DNA of 64,000 nt from Aquitalea magnusonii (GTDB lineage Bacteria > Pseudomonadota > Gammaproteobacteria > Burkholderiales > Chromobacteriaceae): the NCBI RefSeq assembly GCF_002217795.2, contig NZ_AP018823.1, positions 1,302,001 through 1,366,000 on the forward strand, given 5' to 3'. Below are positions 16,759 to 24,916 of this stretch, piece by piece; the stretch's first letter is position 1; each line of letters begins with the position of its first letter. The translations under genes were made by a program, and so were the position numbers. Below the pieces are notes generated by a model. That model searched no databases and had not been told where the DNA came from. It was given only the letters and a program-made list of their open reading frames with translations.

Positions 16759-16781
16759 GCCCCGCAGTGTGCGGGGCATGG
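16755..16781. promoter_or_regulatory. 12-bp hairpin over gpI start codon
   Basis: CCATGCCCCGCA and TGCGGGGCATGG form a perfect stem with a 3-base loop. The gpI ATG is in the second arm on the minus strand. Nearly identical in sequence to the hairpin at gp46 (3325-3349). It lacks a T-run. Confidence 0.7.
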
Positions 16782-16806
16782 TGGGGGTGGGACTGTGTGA
16801 AGGGGT

Positions 16807-17040
16807 TCAGTGCAATGTATTTAAAACCGATTTCATTTTGACGATGGTCCATACGACAATGTAACCATGCAAGCTAGACAGTAATAACACTGCCAAGGCA
16901 GTACGCCATCTTATTTCTGAATTCAGTGCCGGGCATCTCCAAGTCTTTTTTATAGTTGCATTTGCTCTCTTAATATTTTGATCGGTGAAAGGTAAAGATG
17001 CTTGTGATGAAAATAACTCTAAGAGAAAATCTTCTTCCAA
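16807..17040 (-). CDS. Small single-pass membrane cargo protein
   Basis: 77 residues with one hydrophobic helix 'TALAVLLLSSLHGYIVVWTIV' near residues 47-67 and a short basic tail. It overlaps the YkgJ-like gene upstream by 22 bp, so the two are probably co-transcribed. AT-rich compared with gpG and gpI. It ends in the CACTGAACCCC junction motif. No family recognised. Confidence 0.55.
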   Translation of the reverse strand: MEEDFLLELFSSQASLPFTDQNIKRANATIKKTWRCPALNSEIRWRTALAVLLLSSLHGYIVVWTIVKMKSVLNTLH

Positions 17041-17648
17041 AAAATTTTAATTTTTGAAGCGGTATTTTCAATGGGATTTATAATCGGAGTTCCAGGGAAA
17101 AAGTCTCTAATGTCACCGCTGGTGCCTTTATCAATTTCATTTAAGGATTTAACGGCCATTTCGATGTATTTTAGTATCCCTGCACGTCCTCCTACGGCTC
17201 CATATAGTTTATGGCTCTTGTTTGTCGCGCATAGTTTGGGTGAGTCAATTGTATGTAATGTCCTGCAATTTAGAGGGCGGTGGCTGTAAATTTTACATGT
17301 GCCCGTGTTTGATAAGAATGGACAGGAACCCTTATTTCCATAGCTGGAACTCTTTGGTATTACTAGAGAAAGTTGCGTATAATTTTCTTCGATGAAGCGA
17401 GCTTCCAATTGCGTAATGGAAACATCATGTTTGCAGCAATGACTACAACCGGAACTGCACTTGGTAAATGTCCTCACGAATTGGTTGTATTCATCTAGGT
17501 AGGAGTAAATAGACTTTAACTTATTCAAGGGATTGTTTGGAGAGTTTTGTAGAAATATATCCAATTTTTTGGCATTTTCTATCAATTCTTGCGGTATGTC
17601 TGGTAAGCCATTTGTAGTGGTTTTAAATTTTTTCATAATTAAATCCAT
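17019..17648 (-). CDS. YkgJ-type cysteine-cluster cargo protein
   Basis: 209 residues. Metal-binding cysteines sit in 'KCSSGCSHCCKHDVSIT' (residues about 63-79), 'CPFLSNTGTCKIYSHRPLNCRTLH' and 'PKLCATN', the YkgJ/CxxCxxCC family arrangement thought to bind zinc or iron. An ATG at 17636 (MKKFKTTT) is an alternative start. Very AT-rich. It lies between gpG and gpI, where Mu has no gene, with a small membrane protein downstream. The biological role of YkgJ proteins in prophages is unknown; superinfection exclusion or defence is a speculation. Confidence 0.8.
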   Translation of the reverse strand: MDLIMKKFKTTTNGLPDIPQELIENAKKLDIFLQNSPNNPLNKLKSIYSYLDEYNQFVRTFTKCSSGCSHCCKHDVSITQLEARFIEENYTQLSLVIPKSSSYGNKGSCPFLSNTGTCKIYSHRPLNCRTLHTIDSPKLCATNKSHKLYGAVGGRAGILKYIEMAVKSLNEIDKGTSGDIRDFFPGTPIINPIENTASKIKIFWKKIFS

Positions 17649-17831
17649 TAAATAATACCAATGTAATATATGGTAGTGAGGTTTGGCACTATAATCAATA
17701 GTGAAACCTGTTGTGGCTTATGTAAGCCCGTTTAAACCCTGTTTAATTTCAACGATCGCCCCTACGCTGCGGCACTGCCCCATCCGGGCGGCTTGCAACG
17801 CGCCAGAGGCCGTTTCTGTGCCTTGTTGTCT

Positions 17832-18395
17832 TTACTGCCCGACCACACCGCGCAGGTAGTTTTCCACCTCCCGTTCTATCTCGCCTTCATCCCAGGCCGT
17901 CAGTTGCAGGAAGGGCCGTGCCGGGATCTTGCTGCCGGGGTGGTTCACCTGTTTGACCGGATGACGGCCCGTAGCCCAGGCCAGGGCTTTCTTGTTACGC
18001 GGGCGTATGGTGTGGGCGCTGGTCTGGCCGCCGAACTGGTGGATGGCGGCGTATTTCACATTGGTACCGACCTGGGCGCTGTTGGCATCGCTGGCCGGGG
18101 TGATGCTGCTGGCCAGGCGGCCGCTGTCTTGCAGAATCTTGCCACCGCGTACCTGGCGCTCAAACCGGGCGGCGGAAACCTGGCCGCGTTTGGTTAGTGC
18201 CCCTGTGCGGGACAGCCAGGAGCCGGGTTTCAGCCCCTGCCAGGCCGGGCGGCCTTCTTCGGCAAAGTTCTGTTCCACCGCATCGGCCATGATGCCGGCG
18301 ATATTGCGCATCAGCGGGGCGGTGTGGCTGGTGGCCTGTTGCAGGCGGCGCAGTGTCTGTTCTACAGAATTTATCTTTACATCGAGAGAAATCAT
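17832..18395 (-). CDS. Virion morphogenesis protein (Mu gpG)
   Basis: 187 residues of the phage virion morphogenesis family: 'MRNIAGIMADAVEQNFAEEGRPAWQGLKPGSWLSRTGALTKRGQ', 'KILQDSGRLASSITPASDANSAQVGTNVKYAAIHQFGGQ' and 'RPFLQLTAWDEGEIEREVENYLR', as in Mu gpG. It is a head-tail joining/tail completion protein. Here it is separated from gp30 by a 267-bp non-coding stretch and from gpI by cargo. Confidence 0.93.
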   Translation of the reverse strand: MISLDVKINSVEQTLRRLQQATSHTAPLMRNIAGIMADAVEQNFAEEGRPAWQGLKPGSWLSRTGALTKRGQVSAARFERQVRGGKILQDSGRLASSITPASDANSAQVGTNVKYAAIHQFGGQTSAHTIRPRNKKALAWATGRHPVKQVNHPGSKIPARPFLQLTAWDEGEIEREVENYLRGVVGQ

Positions 18396-18662
18396 GGTCT
18401 AATTTTAAACAAGGTATCGGTAGCAGGGTTTTTCCCGGGATGTTGTATGAGGCGAGGGCTGGTCCGTCGCTGTCTGTCTGTCGAGCGCTTTTTCAGGTTC
18501 TCCCGGTACCACCAATTTCACAAGCCGTCCTTTGGAGCGGCTTGTCACTTTGTAATGCAGTGCTGCGCTATACTGGTGACTAGCCCGGAAACACGGTGAA
18601 TCTCCCAGCCGTAGGACGTCGCAAGACGGATCGCGTGAGGGGACAGGGAGTCCCTCCCGGGC
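18396..18662. other. Non-coding gap between gp30 and gpG
   Basis: No coding frame with a phage-like protein is seen, although the rest of the morphogenesis operon is packed with overlapping genes. It contains an inverted repeat ACAAGCCG/CGGCTTGT (about 18519-18545) and the long structured element described separately. It could be a regulatory or RNA-coding spacer. Confidence 0.6.
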
Positions 18663-18663
18663 T
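18582..18663. ncRNA. Candidate structured RNA between gp30 and gpG
   Basis: AGCCCGG (18582-18588) pairs with CCGGGCT (18657-18663). Inside, CTCCC pairs with GGGAG, and a perfect CGTC-GCAA-GACG hairpin with a GNRA-type loop sits at the tip (18617-18628). Nested helices closed by a GC-rich stem suggest a functional RNA fold. The outer stem includes the first stop-codon base of gp30 on the minus strand, so it could act in the late mRNA. A plus-strand transcript is possible too. I cannot assign it to a known class. Confidence 0.45.
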
Positions 18664-19937
18664 TACTTCTCCCACACTATCTTGCCGCTACGCCTGAGCC
18701 GGGCCACTTCCCGGTCGTTCATCGGGTAAAACGTCTGTAGCCAATTCTCTTTGCCATCGCGTGTGACCTTCACGACAGCGGTCCACCAGCGGTCTTTTTC
18801 CCTGACAAACTGCAAGTGATAGTCGCGGCCACCAATAATCAATTCCGGCTGTTCCAGCACCTGTTGCACCCGCCAGTAGTCTTGCAGTGCCACTGCCTGT
18901 CCCTGGCGGTGGGCCAGCTGCTTGATCAGCGTGTCGTCAGACAGCCAGACCGTCTGGCTGTCCGTGCCCAGTCGGGCCATGTCGGCCGGCTGCAGCACGC
19001 CCACCGGCCAGCGTTGGCCGCTGCCCAGTGCCTGGCGCAGTACGCTGCTGTCTTTGCCATCCTTTAATGACTGACTGACGGCCTGTTCCAGCTGGCTATA
19101 GCTGCGGGCGTAGTCCGGCCCGCTGAGGCTGCCTTGCACGTAGTGGCGGGCGATGTCAGCCGGGTAATTGTCCAGCTCCGGTTGCCAGGCGGCGCGGCCG
19201 GGGCTCCAGCCAAAACCGGCATCGGCCATGAAGCGCTGGCCGGTAAGCGGGTTGGTCCAGGCAGGGGCCGGGCGGGTGTTGCCCTGGCGGTCGATGGGCT
19301 GGTCCACGGTTGCCAGTTGGCCGTTGCTGTCATCGGCCTGCAGGCCCAGGCGCTCCAGGTCGGCGCTGCTGCGGGTGCGTACCCGGCAGCGGCAGCGCCA
19401 GCCATTGGGCGGGTAGAAGCTGCGCCAGAACGGGTCGTCAAAACGGAACACACGGCCATGCAGCTGGCGGTGCATGGGGCGAGTGCGGTTGTCCATCACC
19501 GCCACATACTCCCACCACGGCCGCGCCTCGGCATTGTCCAGCTGCGCCCGGTAGCGCCCGGCCATATAGGCGGATTGCAGATTGGTGCGGAAGATGGTGT
19601 CCAGCCGGCGCGGGTTCAGCCGCTTGCCGATGATTTCGCCGCTGTCCGGGTCCACGATGCGGCCCTTGCCCCACCAGCCCTTGGCCTCCAGTAGTGGTTG
19701 CAGGCTGTTCTGGAAGTCGGCCAGGGTTTGGCCATTTTTTAATACTTCGACAAGTGCCTGCTTGATGTCGGCCAGGATGTCGAGTTTGGTGACGCCCGCC
19801 ACGGTAAAGGCGCGGGCGTGGGCTTCGCCCCACACCTCCTGCCAGTCAAAGCCGATGGTGTAGCCCTTGGCCTCGAAGTAGCGGATGGCTTGCTCCGGCG
19901 GCAGGCCGATGGCAAAGCTTAAGTCAGCTGTCGCCAT
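18663..19937 (-). CDS. Head morphogenesis / minor head protein (Mu gp30, gpF)
   Basis: 424 residues from ATG 19937, overlapping the portal stop by 14 bp. The SPP1 gp7-like domain is visible: 'AHARAFTVAGVTKLDILADIKQALVEVLKNGQTLADFQ', 'IFRTNLQSAYMAGRYRAQ', 'WWEYVAVMDNRTRPMHRQLHGRVFRFDDPFWRSFYPPNGWRCRCRV'. The C-terminal part resembles the phage-barnase/EndoU-like extension of Mu F proteins ('QYW.VQQVLEQPELI'). It is packaged with the head and needed for DNA injection. Confidence 0.93.
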   Translation of the reverse strand: MATADLSFAIGLPPEQAIRYFEAKGYTIGFDWQEVWGEAHARAFTVAGVTKLDILADIKQALVEVLKNGQTLADFQNSLQPLLEAKGWWGKGRIVDPDSGEIIGKRLNPRRLDTIFRTNLQSAYMAGRYRAQLDNAEARPWWEYVAVMDNRTRPMHRQLHGRVFRFDDPFWRSFYPPNGWRCRCRVRTRSSADLERLGLQADDSNGQLATVDQPIDRQGNTRPAPAWTNPLTGQRFMADAGFGWSPGRAAWQPELDNYPADIARHYVQGSLSGPDYARSYSQLEQAVSQSLKDGKDSSVLRQALGSGQRWPVGVLQPADMARLGTDSQTVWLSDDTLIKQLAHRQGQAVALQDYWRVQQVLEQPELIIGGRDYHLQFVREKDRWWTAVVKVTRDGKENWLQTFYPMNDREVARLRRSGKIVWEK

Positions 19938-21507
19938 GCAGGCGGCCCCACACATCGGCCACAAAGATGGCCTGGGCCAGCAGTTGTTGCAGCTGGCTGT
20001 CGTCCAGCTCTGGCCAGGCCGTGGCCAGGCTGGCCAACAGGATGTCCGGATTCTCGCCGGACTGAATGCGGGAAATCAGCGGGGCCAGCAGCTGCTGCAC
20101 GGCGCTGTCCAGCTGCGGCAGGCTGATGTCGTCGATGGCCTGCTGGTCCGGGTAAACCGTTTCGCCGTCGCTATTACGCAGCACGGCGCGGTAGTGCAGC
20201 GCGGCCTTGTCGGGTTTGGCTGTTGGCCGCAGTGCCGGTGGCAAGGCCAGCTCTGGCCGGGGCGCGCTGAGCACTTCTTCACCCTCGGCCGGGGCCGGGA
20301 TGGCCAGTTTGTCGCGCACCCAGCTGACCGGCACTTTCAGGCCCAGTCCCACCAGCTTGGGCAGGCTGTCGGCATAGCTGGCCATGTCCTCCACGGCGCG
20401 GGTGTCGAACACCAGGCGCGGCAGGCGGCGCGGGTCGATCTGGCCGCTGTTGAGCACCGCCAGCGGGTAGAGCAGATCGCGGCTGAGCGTGCCTTCCAGC
20501 TGACGGGCGTCGCTGACGGTGAGGTCGTGGCGCACTTCGTTGTGAATCTGCCCCAGCGCGTTGGTGCTGGTCTTGCCATCGGCCTGGCTGGTGAGGGTGC
20601 CGCCGAGGATGGCCTTGCTCTGGGTGCGTTCGCACCAGTCCATCATCGCCTGGAAGGGGTCGTGACTGCCCTTGGCCGCTTCCTGGAACTCGATCAGCAT
20701 GCCCTCCGGGATGATGCCGGCCGCGTTGTGACCAATGCCGGCCACCGCCTGCAGCAGGGTGGCTTTTTCAGCATCGGTGGCCCCGCTGGGGTATTTGCCC
20801 ACCCGCAGCGGCAGGCCGTAGATTTCCAGAAACTCGGCCAGATCGCGCACGGCGTAGTTCTTGAACAGATAAGGCCAGCACAAAATGCGGTGCAGCCCGG
20901 CGCGGGTGAGGTAGCCTGATTTGGCGCGGTGCTGGTGCAGCACCCAGCCGAACGGCCACAGCTCAGCCCCTTCGGTGCTGCCATCGCGCAGGCGCAGTGC
21001 GTTACCGTTTTCTGGCAGGGTCTGGAACCAGCGCTGTGGCCGATGGCTGAGCTTCTCCGGCAGCCACTCCCGCCCCAACTGCTGCCAGTGGATTTCCAGC
21101 GCGGCAAAGCCGTGGCCGATGCCGTCCAGGCAGTCCAGCAGCACGTCGTCCAGGTCGGGCATATTGTCCAGCCATTCCTGCAGGCGGCCGGCCAGCGTCT
21201 TCTCGGCGGCACTGGCCTGTGGCGGCGGCACGATGGACCAGTCCAGCGTCAGCAGCACGCGCTTGCGCTTGCTCATCTCGGCAAAGATGTGGCCGTCCTT
21301 TTCTTCCATATCGGTAAACAAATCGGCCTGGGCGCTGAGCACGCCCTGTTCGGCTTCCTCAAGAACGCGGTGCAGCCGCGCCGGGGTGAGGCCACGTGAG
21401 GGATGCTCGGCAAACTCCCGCGTCACCCAGCCGATGCGGGCAGTTTGTGGTTCGGCCAGCACTTCGCGCTGGAGGGGCTGGCCGTATTGATCCAGCAGAC
21501 GGGGCAT
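19924..21507 (-). CDS. Portal protein, DUF935 (Mu gp29)
   Basis: 527 residues from ATG 21507, with 'ILDQYGQPL' type opening, 'LRVLEEAEQG.LSAQADLFTDMEEKDGHIFAEMSKRKRVLLTLDWSIVPP', 'DCLDGIGHGFAALEIHWQ', 'GWVLHQHRAKSGYLTRAGLHRILCWPYLFKNYAVRDLAEFLEIYGLPLRVGKY'. These are DUF935 portal signatures. It forms the dodecameric DNA gate. It overlaps gp30 and is 8 bp from terminase. Confidence 0.95.
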   Translation of the reverse strand: MPRLLDQYGQPLQREVLAEPQTARIGWVTREFAEHPSRGLTPARLHRVLEEAEQGVLSAQADLFTDMEEKDGHIFAEMSKRKRVLLTLDWSIVPPPQASAAEKTLAGRLQEWLDNMPDLDDVLLDCLDGIGHGFAALEIHWQQLGREWLPEKLSHRPQRWFQTLPENGNALRLRDGSTEGAELWPFGWVLHQHRAKSGYLTRAGLHRILCWPYLFKNYAVRDLAEFLEIYGLPLRVGKYPSGATDAEKATLLQAVAGIGHNAAGIIPEGMLIEFQEAAKGSHDPFQAMMDWCERTQSKAILGGTLTSQADGKTSTNALGQIHNEVRHDLTVSDARQLEGTLSRDLLYPLAVLNSGQIDPRRLPRLVFDTRAVEDMASYADSLPKLVGLGLKVPVSWVRDKLAIPAPAEGEEVLSAPRPELALPPALRPTAKPDKAALHYRAVLRNSDGETVYPDQQAIDDISLPQLDSAVQQLLAPLISRIQSGENPDILLASLATAWPELDDSQLQQLLAQAIFVADVWGRLHGDS

Positions 21508-21515
21508 GGCGACTC

Positions 21516-23132
21516 CTACCAGGCACCGCTGCCAAAGGCAGCGGCCTGTTCGCGGTGAACCGGGGTATAGGCAATGGCGTTGCTGCCGCTGGTGGCGGCG
21601 GCCCACAGCATCTGCAGCGCGTCCGGGCCGTCGTCGTGGTCGGCCTTGGGAAAGTGGCGCAGCTGCTCGATCAGCGTGTGCTGCGAGGGATGCAGGCGGA
21701 TCAGGCCATTGGCCATGTGTGGTTGCAGGGTTTCGATGCGCAGCAACTTGTCGGCAATCGGGGTGACGCCACGCGCCGGCACCGGGATGCCACGCGCTGC
21801 GGCGCGCTTTACCAGCTCGGTACGCATGAATTCCTGGAACTGGACGGACTCCACCAGCCACAGCAGGCAGTGGTATTGCTGCTGGAAGGCGATGACATCT
21901 TCAATGATGCGGTCCGGCAGGCGCTTGCGGATGCTGGCTTCCACCACGTCCAGCACGCCGTTGTGGCGGTTGTAGCCGCCCACCAGGATGGCGGACGGGT
22001 CGCGGCTGGCACCGGCCCGGCCCAGCGAAGGGTCGCAGGCCCCGTAAAACAGCCATTCGGCCAGCCGGTTGACCCAGAAGTGGATGCACTGGGCAAACGG
22101 GGCATCGTCGCCGGACAGCGGGTCGTTTTGCTGTTCGCTGTCGAAGGCCGCCTTGCCATCGCGGGCGCGCTTTACCATCAGCCGGTAAAAGCTGGTGCCG
22201 CCCGGCCAGCAGATCTGCACTCCGGCGTCCATGTCCGGCTGGTGGGCCTGGTAGTAGGCGAGGGCGGCGTCCACCCCCTGCGCCAGCAGCAGCTCGGTCC
22301 AGTGGTCCCACAGGTCCATGCGTTCCGGCCATTGCTCCACGGCCCGGAACTTGGCCCCGTGCCACAGCGGGTTGGCCAGCAGCCGCGCCAGCACCGAGTC
22401 GTAATGCAGGATGGTGCCGATGATGAACACGTCCAGGCTGTCGTCGGCATCGCCCAGCGACAGCAGGCTCTTGTTGAGCCAGGCATGCAGCTTGTCGCGC
22501 TGTTCCGGGCTGCGCACATTGTCGTCGTTTTCCAGATCGTCGCCGATCACCAGATCCGGCCGCCATGGCCCGTGCCGCCGACCCCGGATGCGCTTGCCGG
22601 AGCCGAACACTTCTATCTTGGCGTCGTTGCGCGTCAGGATGGTGCCCACCTGCCACACCCGGCCCTGACCGCAGGCTTCGGGAAAGTCACGCAGCAGGCG
22701 CGGGTTGAATTCCAGTTCGGCCTTGATGGCCTCCAGCATCGGCAATGCCTGGTCCAGCGCGTCCATCACCAGAATGGGGTAGTGCTTGCGACCGGTGATG
22801 ACGCACCACAACGTGCCGATCTGGGTGATCAGCGTGGACTTGGCATGGCCACGCGGCGCGGCCACCGCGTCGTGGTCGCCGGTGTGGTTGTCGATGATCT
22901 GCTGGAAGCGGGTAAACAGGTAGTCATGCAGCCGGGCCGGTTCGCGCCGGGTGTAGTGCGGAAAGTAGGTGAGGGCAAAAAATCGGAAGCTGGCCATGGC
23001 CTGCAGCCGGCGCGCCTGACTGGCGGCCGGGTCCGGGTCGAAGCCTTCGCATTCGGCCTCCAGCTGGCTGCGGTAGGCGGCGGCCAGCTGGGCGAGGTCC
23101 TGCAGGAAGGATTTTTTGGTAAGCTTGCTCAT
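21516..23132 (-). CDS. Terminase large subunit (Mu gp28)
   Basis: 538 residues from ATG 23132; an upstream in-frame ATG at 23264 is rejected because it runs antisense through a cargo gene. Walker A-like 'AAPRGHAKSTL' (about residue 94-104), 'DLVIGDDLENDDN' Walker B-type acidic patch, and a C-terminal nuclease part with 'GACDPSLGRAGASRDPSAILVGGYN' and 'HDDGPDALQMLWAA'. It packages DNA by a headful mechanism from the integrated prophage end. Confidence 0.94.
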   Translation of the reverse strand: MSKLTKKSFLQDLAQLAAAYRSQLEAECEGFDPDPAASQARRLQAMASFRFFALTYFPHYTRREPARLHDYLFTRFQQIIDNHTGDHDAVAAPRGHAKSTLITQIGTLWCVITGRKHYPILVMDALDQALPMLEAIKAELEFNPRLLRDFPEACGQGRVWQVGTILTRNDAKIEVFGSGKRIRGRRHGPWRPDLVIGDDLENDDNVRSPEQRDKLHAWLNKSLLSLGDADDSLDVFIIGTILHYDSVLARLLANPLWHGAKFRAVEQWPERMDLWDHWTELLLAQGVDAALAYYQAHQPDMDAGVQICWPGGTSFYRLMVKRARDGKAAFDSEQQNDPLSGDDAPFAQCIHFWVNRLAEWLFYGACDPSLGRAGASRDPSAILVGGYNRHNGVLDVVEASIRKRLPDRIIEDVIAFQQQYHCLLWLVESVQFQEFMRTELVKRAAARGIPVPARGVTPIADKLLRIETLQPHMANGLIRLHPSQHTLIEQLRHFPKADHDDGPDALQMLWAAATSGSNAIAYTPVHREQAAAFGSGAW

Positions 23133-23153
23133 GTCATTTTTAGAGAGAGTCTT

Positions 23154-23618
23154 ATGAAACTTGATCGTGAGTTGCAGCGAGAAATTCTTAATGCTCTGGC
23201 TAGGGCCTATCCTGAAGATGTTGATCAATATTGGATCTTTAACAATCTCAATGCTGAGTGGCATGACAAAGTGGAGCTATTTGAAAGTAATATCCAATAT
23301 CTGATTGAGCATGCCTTGGTAGAGCCAAAAAACCACCGTTATAAAGCGACTGCTAAAGGGATGGACTTTCTTCAGCAGGATGGCGGGCTATCTGCCATCC
23401 TCGGTACGGTTACAGTCAAACTCCATGCCGATACCATCCGTGACCTGCTCGAAATCCGAATCATGGAATCCCAGCTCCCGGCTCCAGAGAAGAAGCGCTT
23501 TGTGGATCAGTTAAAAGAACTACCGGGTGAAGCGTTGAAAACGCTCACCAACAAGCTGATTGAGAAAGCCTGTGATAACCCGGAAGCCGTGGTCTCTGTG
23601 TTTAACAGCATTTTCTAG
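23154..23618 (+). CDS. Plus-strand cargo protein between gp27 and terminase
   Basis: 154 residues starting MKLDRELQREILNALARAYPEDVDQYWIFN. The N-terminal half reads like a winged helix ('IEHALVEPKNHRYKATAKGMDFLQQDGG'), the C-terminal half like a helical bundle ('LPAPEKKRFVDQLKELPGEALKTLTNKLIEKACD'). It runs against the late operon, is AT-richer, has its own AGAGAG leader, and its TAG stop overlaps the opposing gp27 stop (CTAG). Family seen as accessory gene; function unknown, and DNA binding is only inferred. Confidence 0.8.
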   Translation: MKLDRELQREILNALARAYPEDVDQYWIFNNLNAEWHDKVELFESNIQYLIEHALVEPKNHRYKATAKGMDFLQQDGGLSAILGTVTVKLHADTIRDLLEIRIMESQLPAPEKKRFVDQLKELPGEALKTLTNKLIEKACDNPEAVVSVFNSIF

Positions 23619-24115
23619 CCATACACCCTCGCCAGCTCCTCCCCAAACGGTTCCAGCACCTCGACAAAGGCCTGGGCGTGTTTGGGGTAACGCTCGCGGA
23701 TAAACCCGGCCAGCTTCTGCACCACCTCCATCGCCGTGGCCAGCTGGCTGGTTTCCGGCAGCACGCGCTTGCTGGCGGCCACCGTCTTGTTGAAGCTATC
23801 AGCCAGGCTGGCCAGAATCTGTACCTTCTTTTCCGGCGGGATGTCCGGGTTGGCGTTCAGCGCGTCCATGGTGGCCTGGTACTGGGTCATGAAGCCGGCC
23901 AGTGCGGCGCGGGCCACGGCCTCGATGCCATCCCCGGCCAGCAGGTGGGCGGCGCGCAGCTTGTCCCAGTCATCCCCTTTATCCAGCGCCTCGCGCTTCC
24001 AGCGGCTGGCGGTGGACTGCGAGATAGCGCATTGCAGGGCGGCAATTTCCAGGCTGATGCGCTCCAGCACATACAGGCGGCGCAGCCTGTCGCGGGTGTC
24101 CTGCCCGTGTGCCAC
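23615..24115 (-). CDS. DUF1804 / small terminase-like protein (Mu gp27)
   Basis: 166 residues: 'DRLRRLYVLERISLEIAALQCAISQSTASRWKREALDKGDDWDKLRAAHLLAGDGIEAVARAALAGFMTQYQATM' is the DUF1804 pattern, with an N-terminal helix-turn-helix for DNA end recognition. In Mu, gp27 precedes the terminase ATPase gp28 and is taken as the small subunit. One base overlaps the gp26-like gene. Confidence 0.92.
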   Translation of the reverse strand: MAHGQDTRDRLRRLYVLERISLEIAALQCAISQSTASRWKREALDKGDDWDKLRAAHLLAGDGIEAVARAALAGFMTQYQATMDALNANPDIPPEKKVQILASLADSFNKTVAASKRVLPETSQLATAMEVVQKLAGFIRERYPKHAQAFVEVLEPFGEELARVYG

Positions 24116-24336
24116 TACAGGATTCCACGCTTGATCATTTCCGCCGCAATGGCGGTGCCGATGGCGGCAATGGCGCCGCTGACCGCGCCGTTCTTGGAGG
24201 CGCGGATTTCCACGTCACGCAGGCGGCCATCCATGCGGTCGATGCGCTCGTTATGGATGTTCTGCCGTGCCAGCATCAGGTCCATCTTGCCTTCCATGCG
24301 CCCCAGCGCACGTTGCAGTTCTTCATGGTCCGGCAT
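24115..24336 (-). CDS. Small phage protein with C-terminal membrane segment (Mu gp25/26 region)
   Basis: 73 residues from ATG 24336: coiled helix 'LQRALGRMEGKMDLMLARQNIHNERIDRMDGRLRDVEIR' then 'NGAVSGAIAAIGTAIAAEMIKRGI', a membrane-like Ala/Gly/Ile segment. Matches the DUF2730-like or holin-accessory proteins found in this slot. The start is 14 bp inside the Rz gene. Precise role unknown. Confidence 0.72.
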   Translation of the reverse strand: MPDHEELQRALGRMEGKMDLMLARQNIHNERIDRMDGRLRDVEIRASKNGAVSGAIAAIGTAIAAEMIKRGIL

Positions 24337-24916
24337 GGGCTTCTCCTTGAGTTGGCGGAAACAGCGCCTGCCAGGCATCCAGTTGCTGTTCCAGCTGCTG
24401 GCACCACCGGCCATAGTCGGCCGCGTGGTACAGCAGGGCTAGGGGTGGTAATCCGCCTGCGGCGGTGGCGGTTTGATCGGCTTGAACCGCAATTCCGGGA
24501 TCGGCTGCGGGCAGATGTGCATCGTCACTGGTGTAACCGAGCGCGGCGAGGTAGAGGCGCAGGCTGTCAGGGCCAAGGCCAGTAAAACGCTCGCCATCCT
24601 GTTGTACGACATGGGCAATCCTCCGGCTGAGTTGTGCCTGGTTGCGGGCCAGGTCGGCGCGGGCTTGCAGCAATGCCACGCCCACCCGGTAGGCCTGCTC
24701 CTCCAGTTGCTGCTTGTCACGCAGCGCGCTGACCAGTGCCTCGGCCTGGGCTTCTGCCTGCTGGCGCTGTTGTTGGGCATAGCTGGCTTGCTGTCGGGCG
24801 ATATCGGCCAGATAGCTACGCTCGGCCCAGCGGTATCCGGCGGTGAACAGCCCGGCAGCCAGGGTGACAGCGCCCAGCAGCCACACCCAGCGACGGTTGG
24901 CAAAGGGCAGCGTCAT
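24323..24916 (-). CDS. Inner-membrane spanin (Rz-like)
   Basis: 197 residues from ATG 24916, which overlaps the holin-like stop as ATGA. One N-terminal transmembrane helix ('WVWLLGAVTLAAGLFTAGYRW') is followed by a long periplasmic coiled coil 'QQASYAQQQRQQAEAQAEALVSALRDKQQLEEQAYRVGVALLQARADL', the Rz architecture. With the embedded Rz1 lipoprotein it would fuse inner and outer membranes at lysis. The C-terminal 50 residues extend beyond a typical Rz. Confidence 0.8.
   Translation of the reverse strand: MTLPFANRRWVWLLGAVTLAAGLFTAGYRWAERSYLADIARQQASYAQQQRQQAEAQAEALVSALRDKQQLEEQAYRVGVALLQARADLARNQAQLSRRIAHVVQQDGERFTGLGPDSLRLYLAALGYTSDDAHLPAADPGIAVQADQTATAAGGLPPLALLYHAADYGRWCQQLEQQLDAWQALFPPTQGEAHAGP
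24439..24612 (-). CDS. Outer-membrane spanin lipoprotein (Rz1-like), embedded in Rz
   Basis: 57 residues read in another frame inside Rz: MSYNRMASVLLALALTACAS with an LTAC lipobox, then a Pro-rich tail ('CPQPIPELRFKPIKPPPPQ'). GGAGG stands 7 bases before ATG 24612. A small Pro-rich lipoprotein nested in the Rz gene is the classic Rz/Rz1 layout. Confidence 0.82.
   Translation of the reverse strand: MSYNRMASVLLALALTACASTSPRSVTPVTMHICPQPIPELRFKPIKPPPPQADYHP

Noticed and set aside
18542..18574. Promoter TTGTCA...TATACT before the structured element
   Set aside because: Spacer is 21 bp, too long for a standard sigma70 promoter; not enough to fix transcript direction.
21396..23618. 740-codon plus-strand frame opposite the terminase
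   Set aside because: Only the last 154 codons (from 23154) look like a protein and have a ribosome site; the rest is antisense to gp28.
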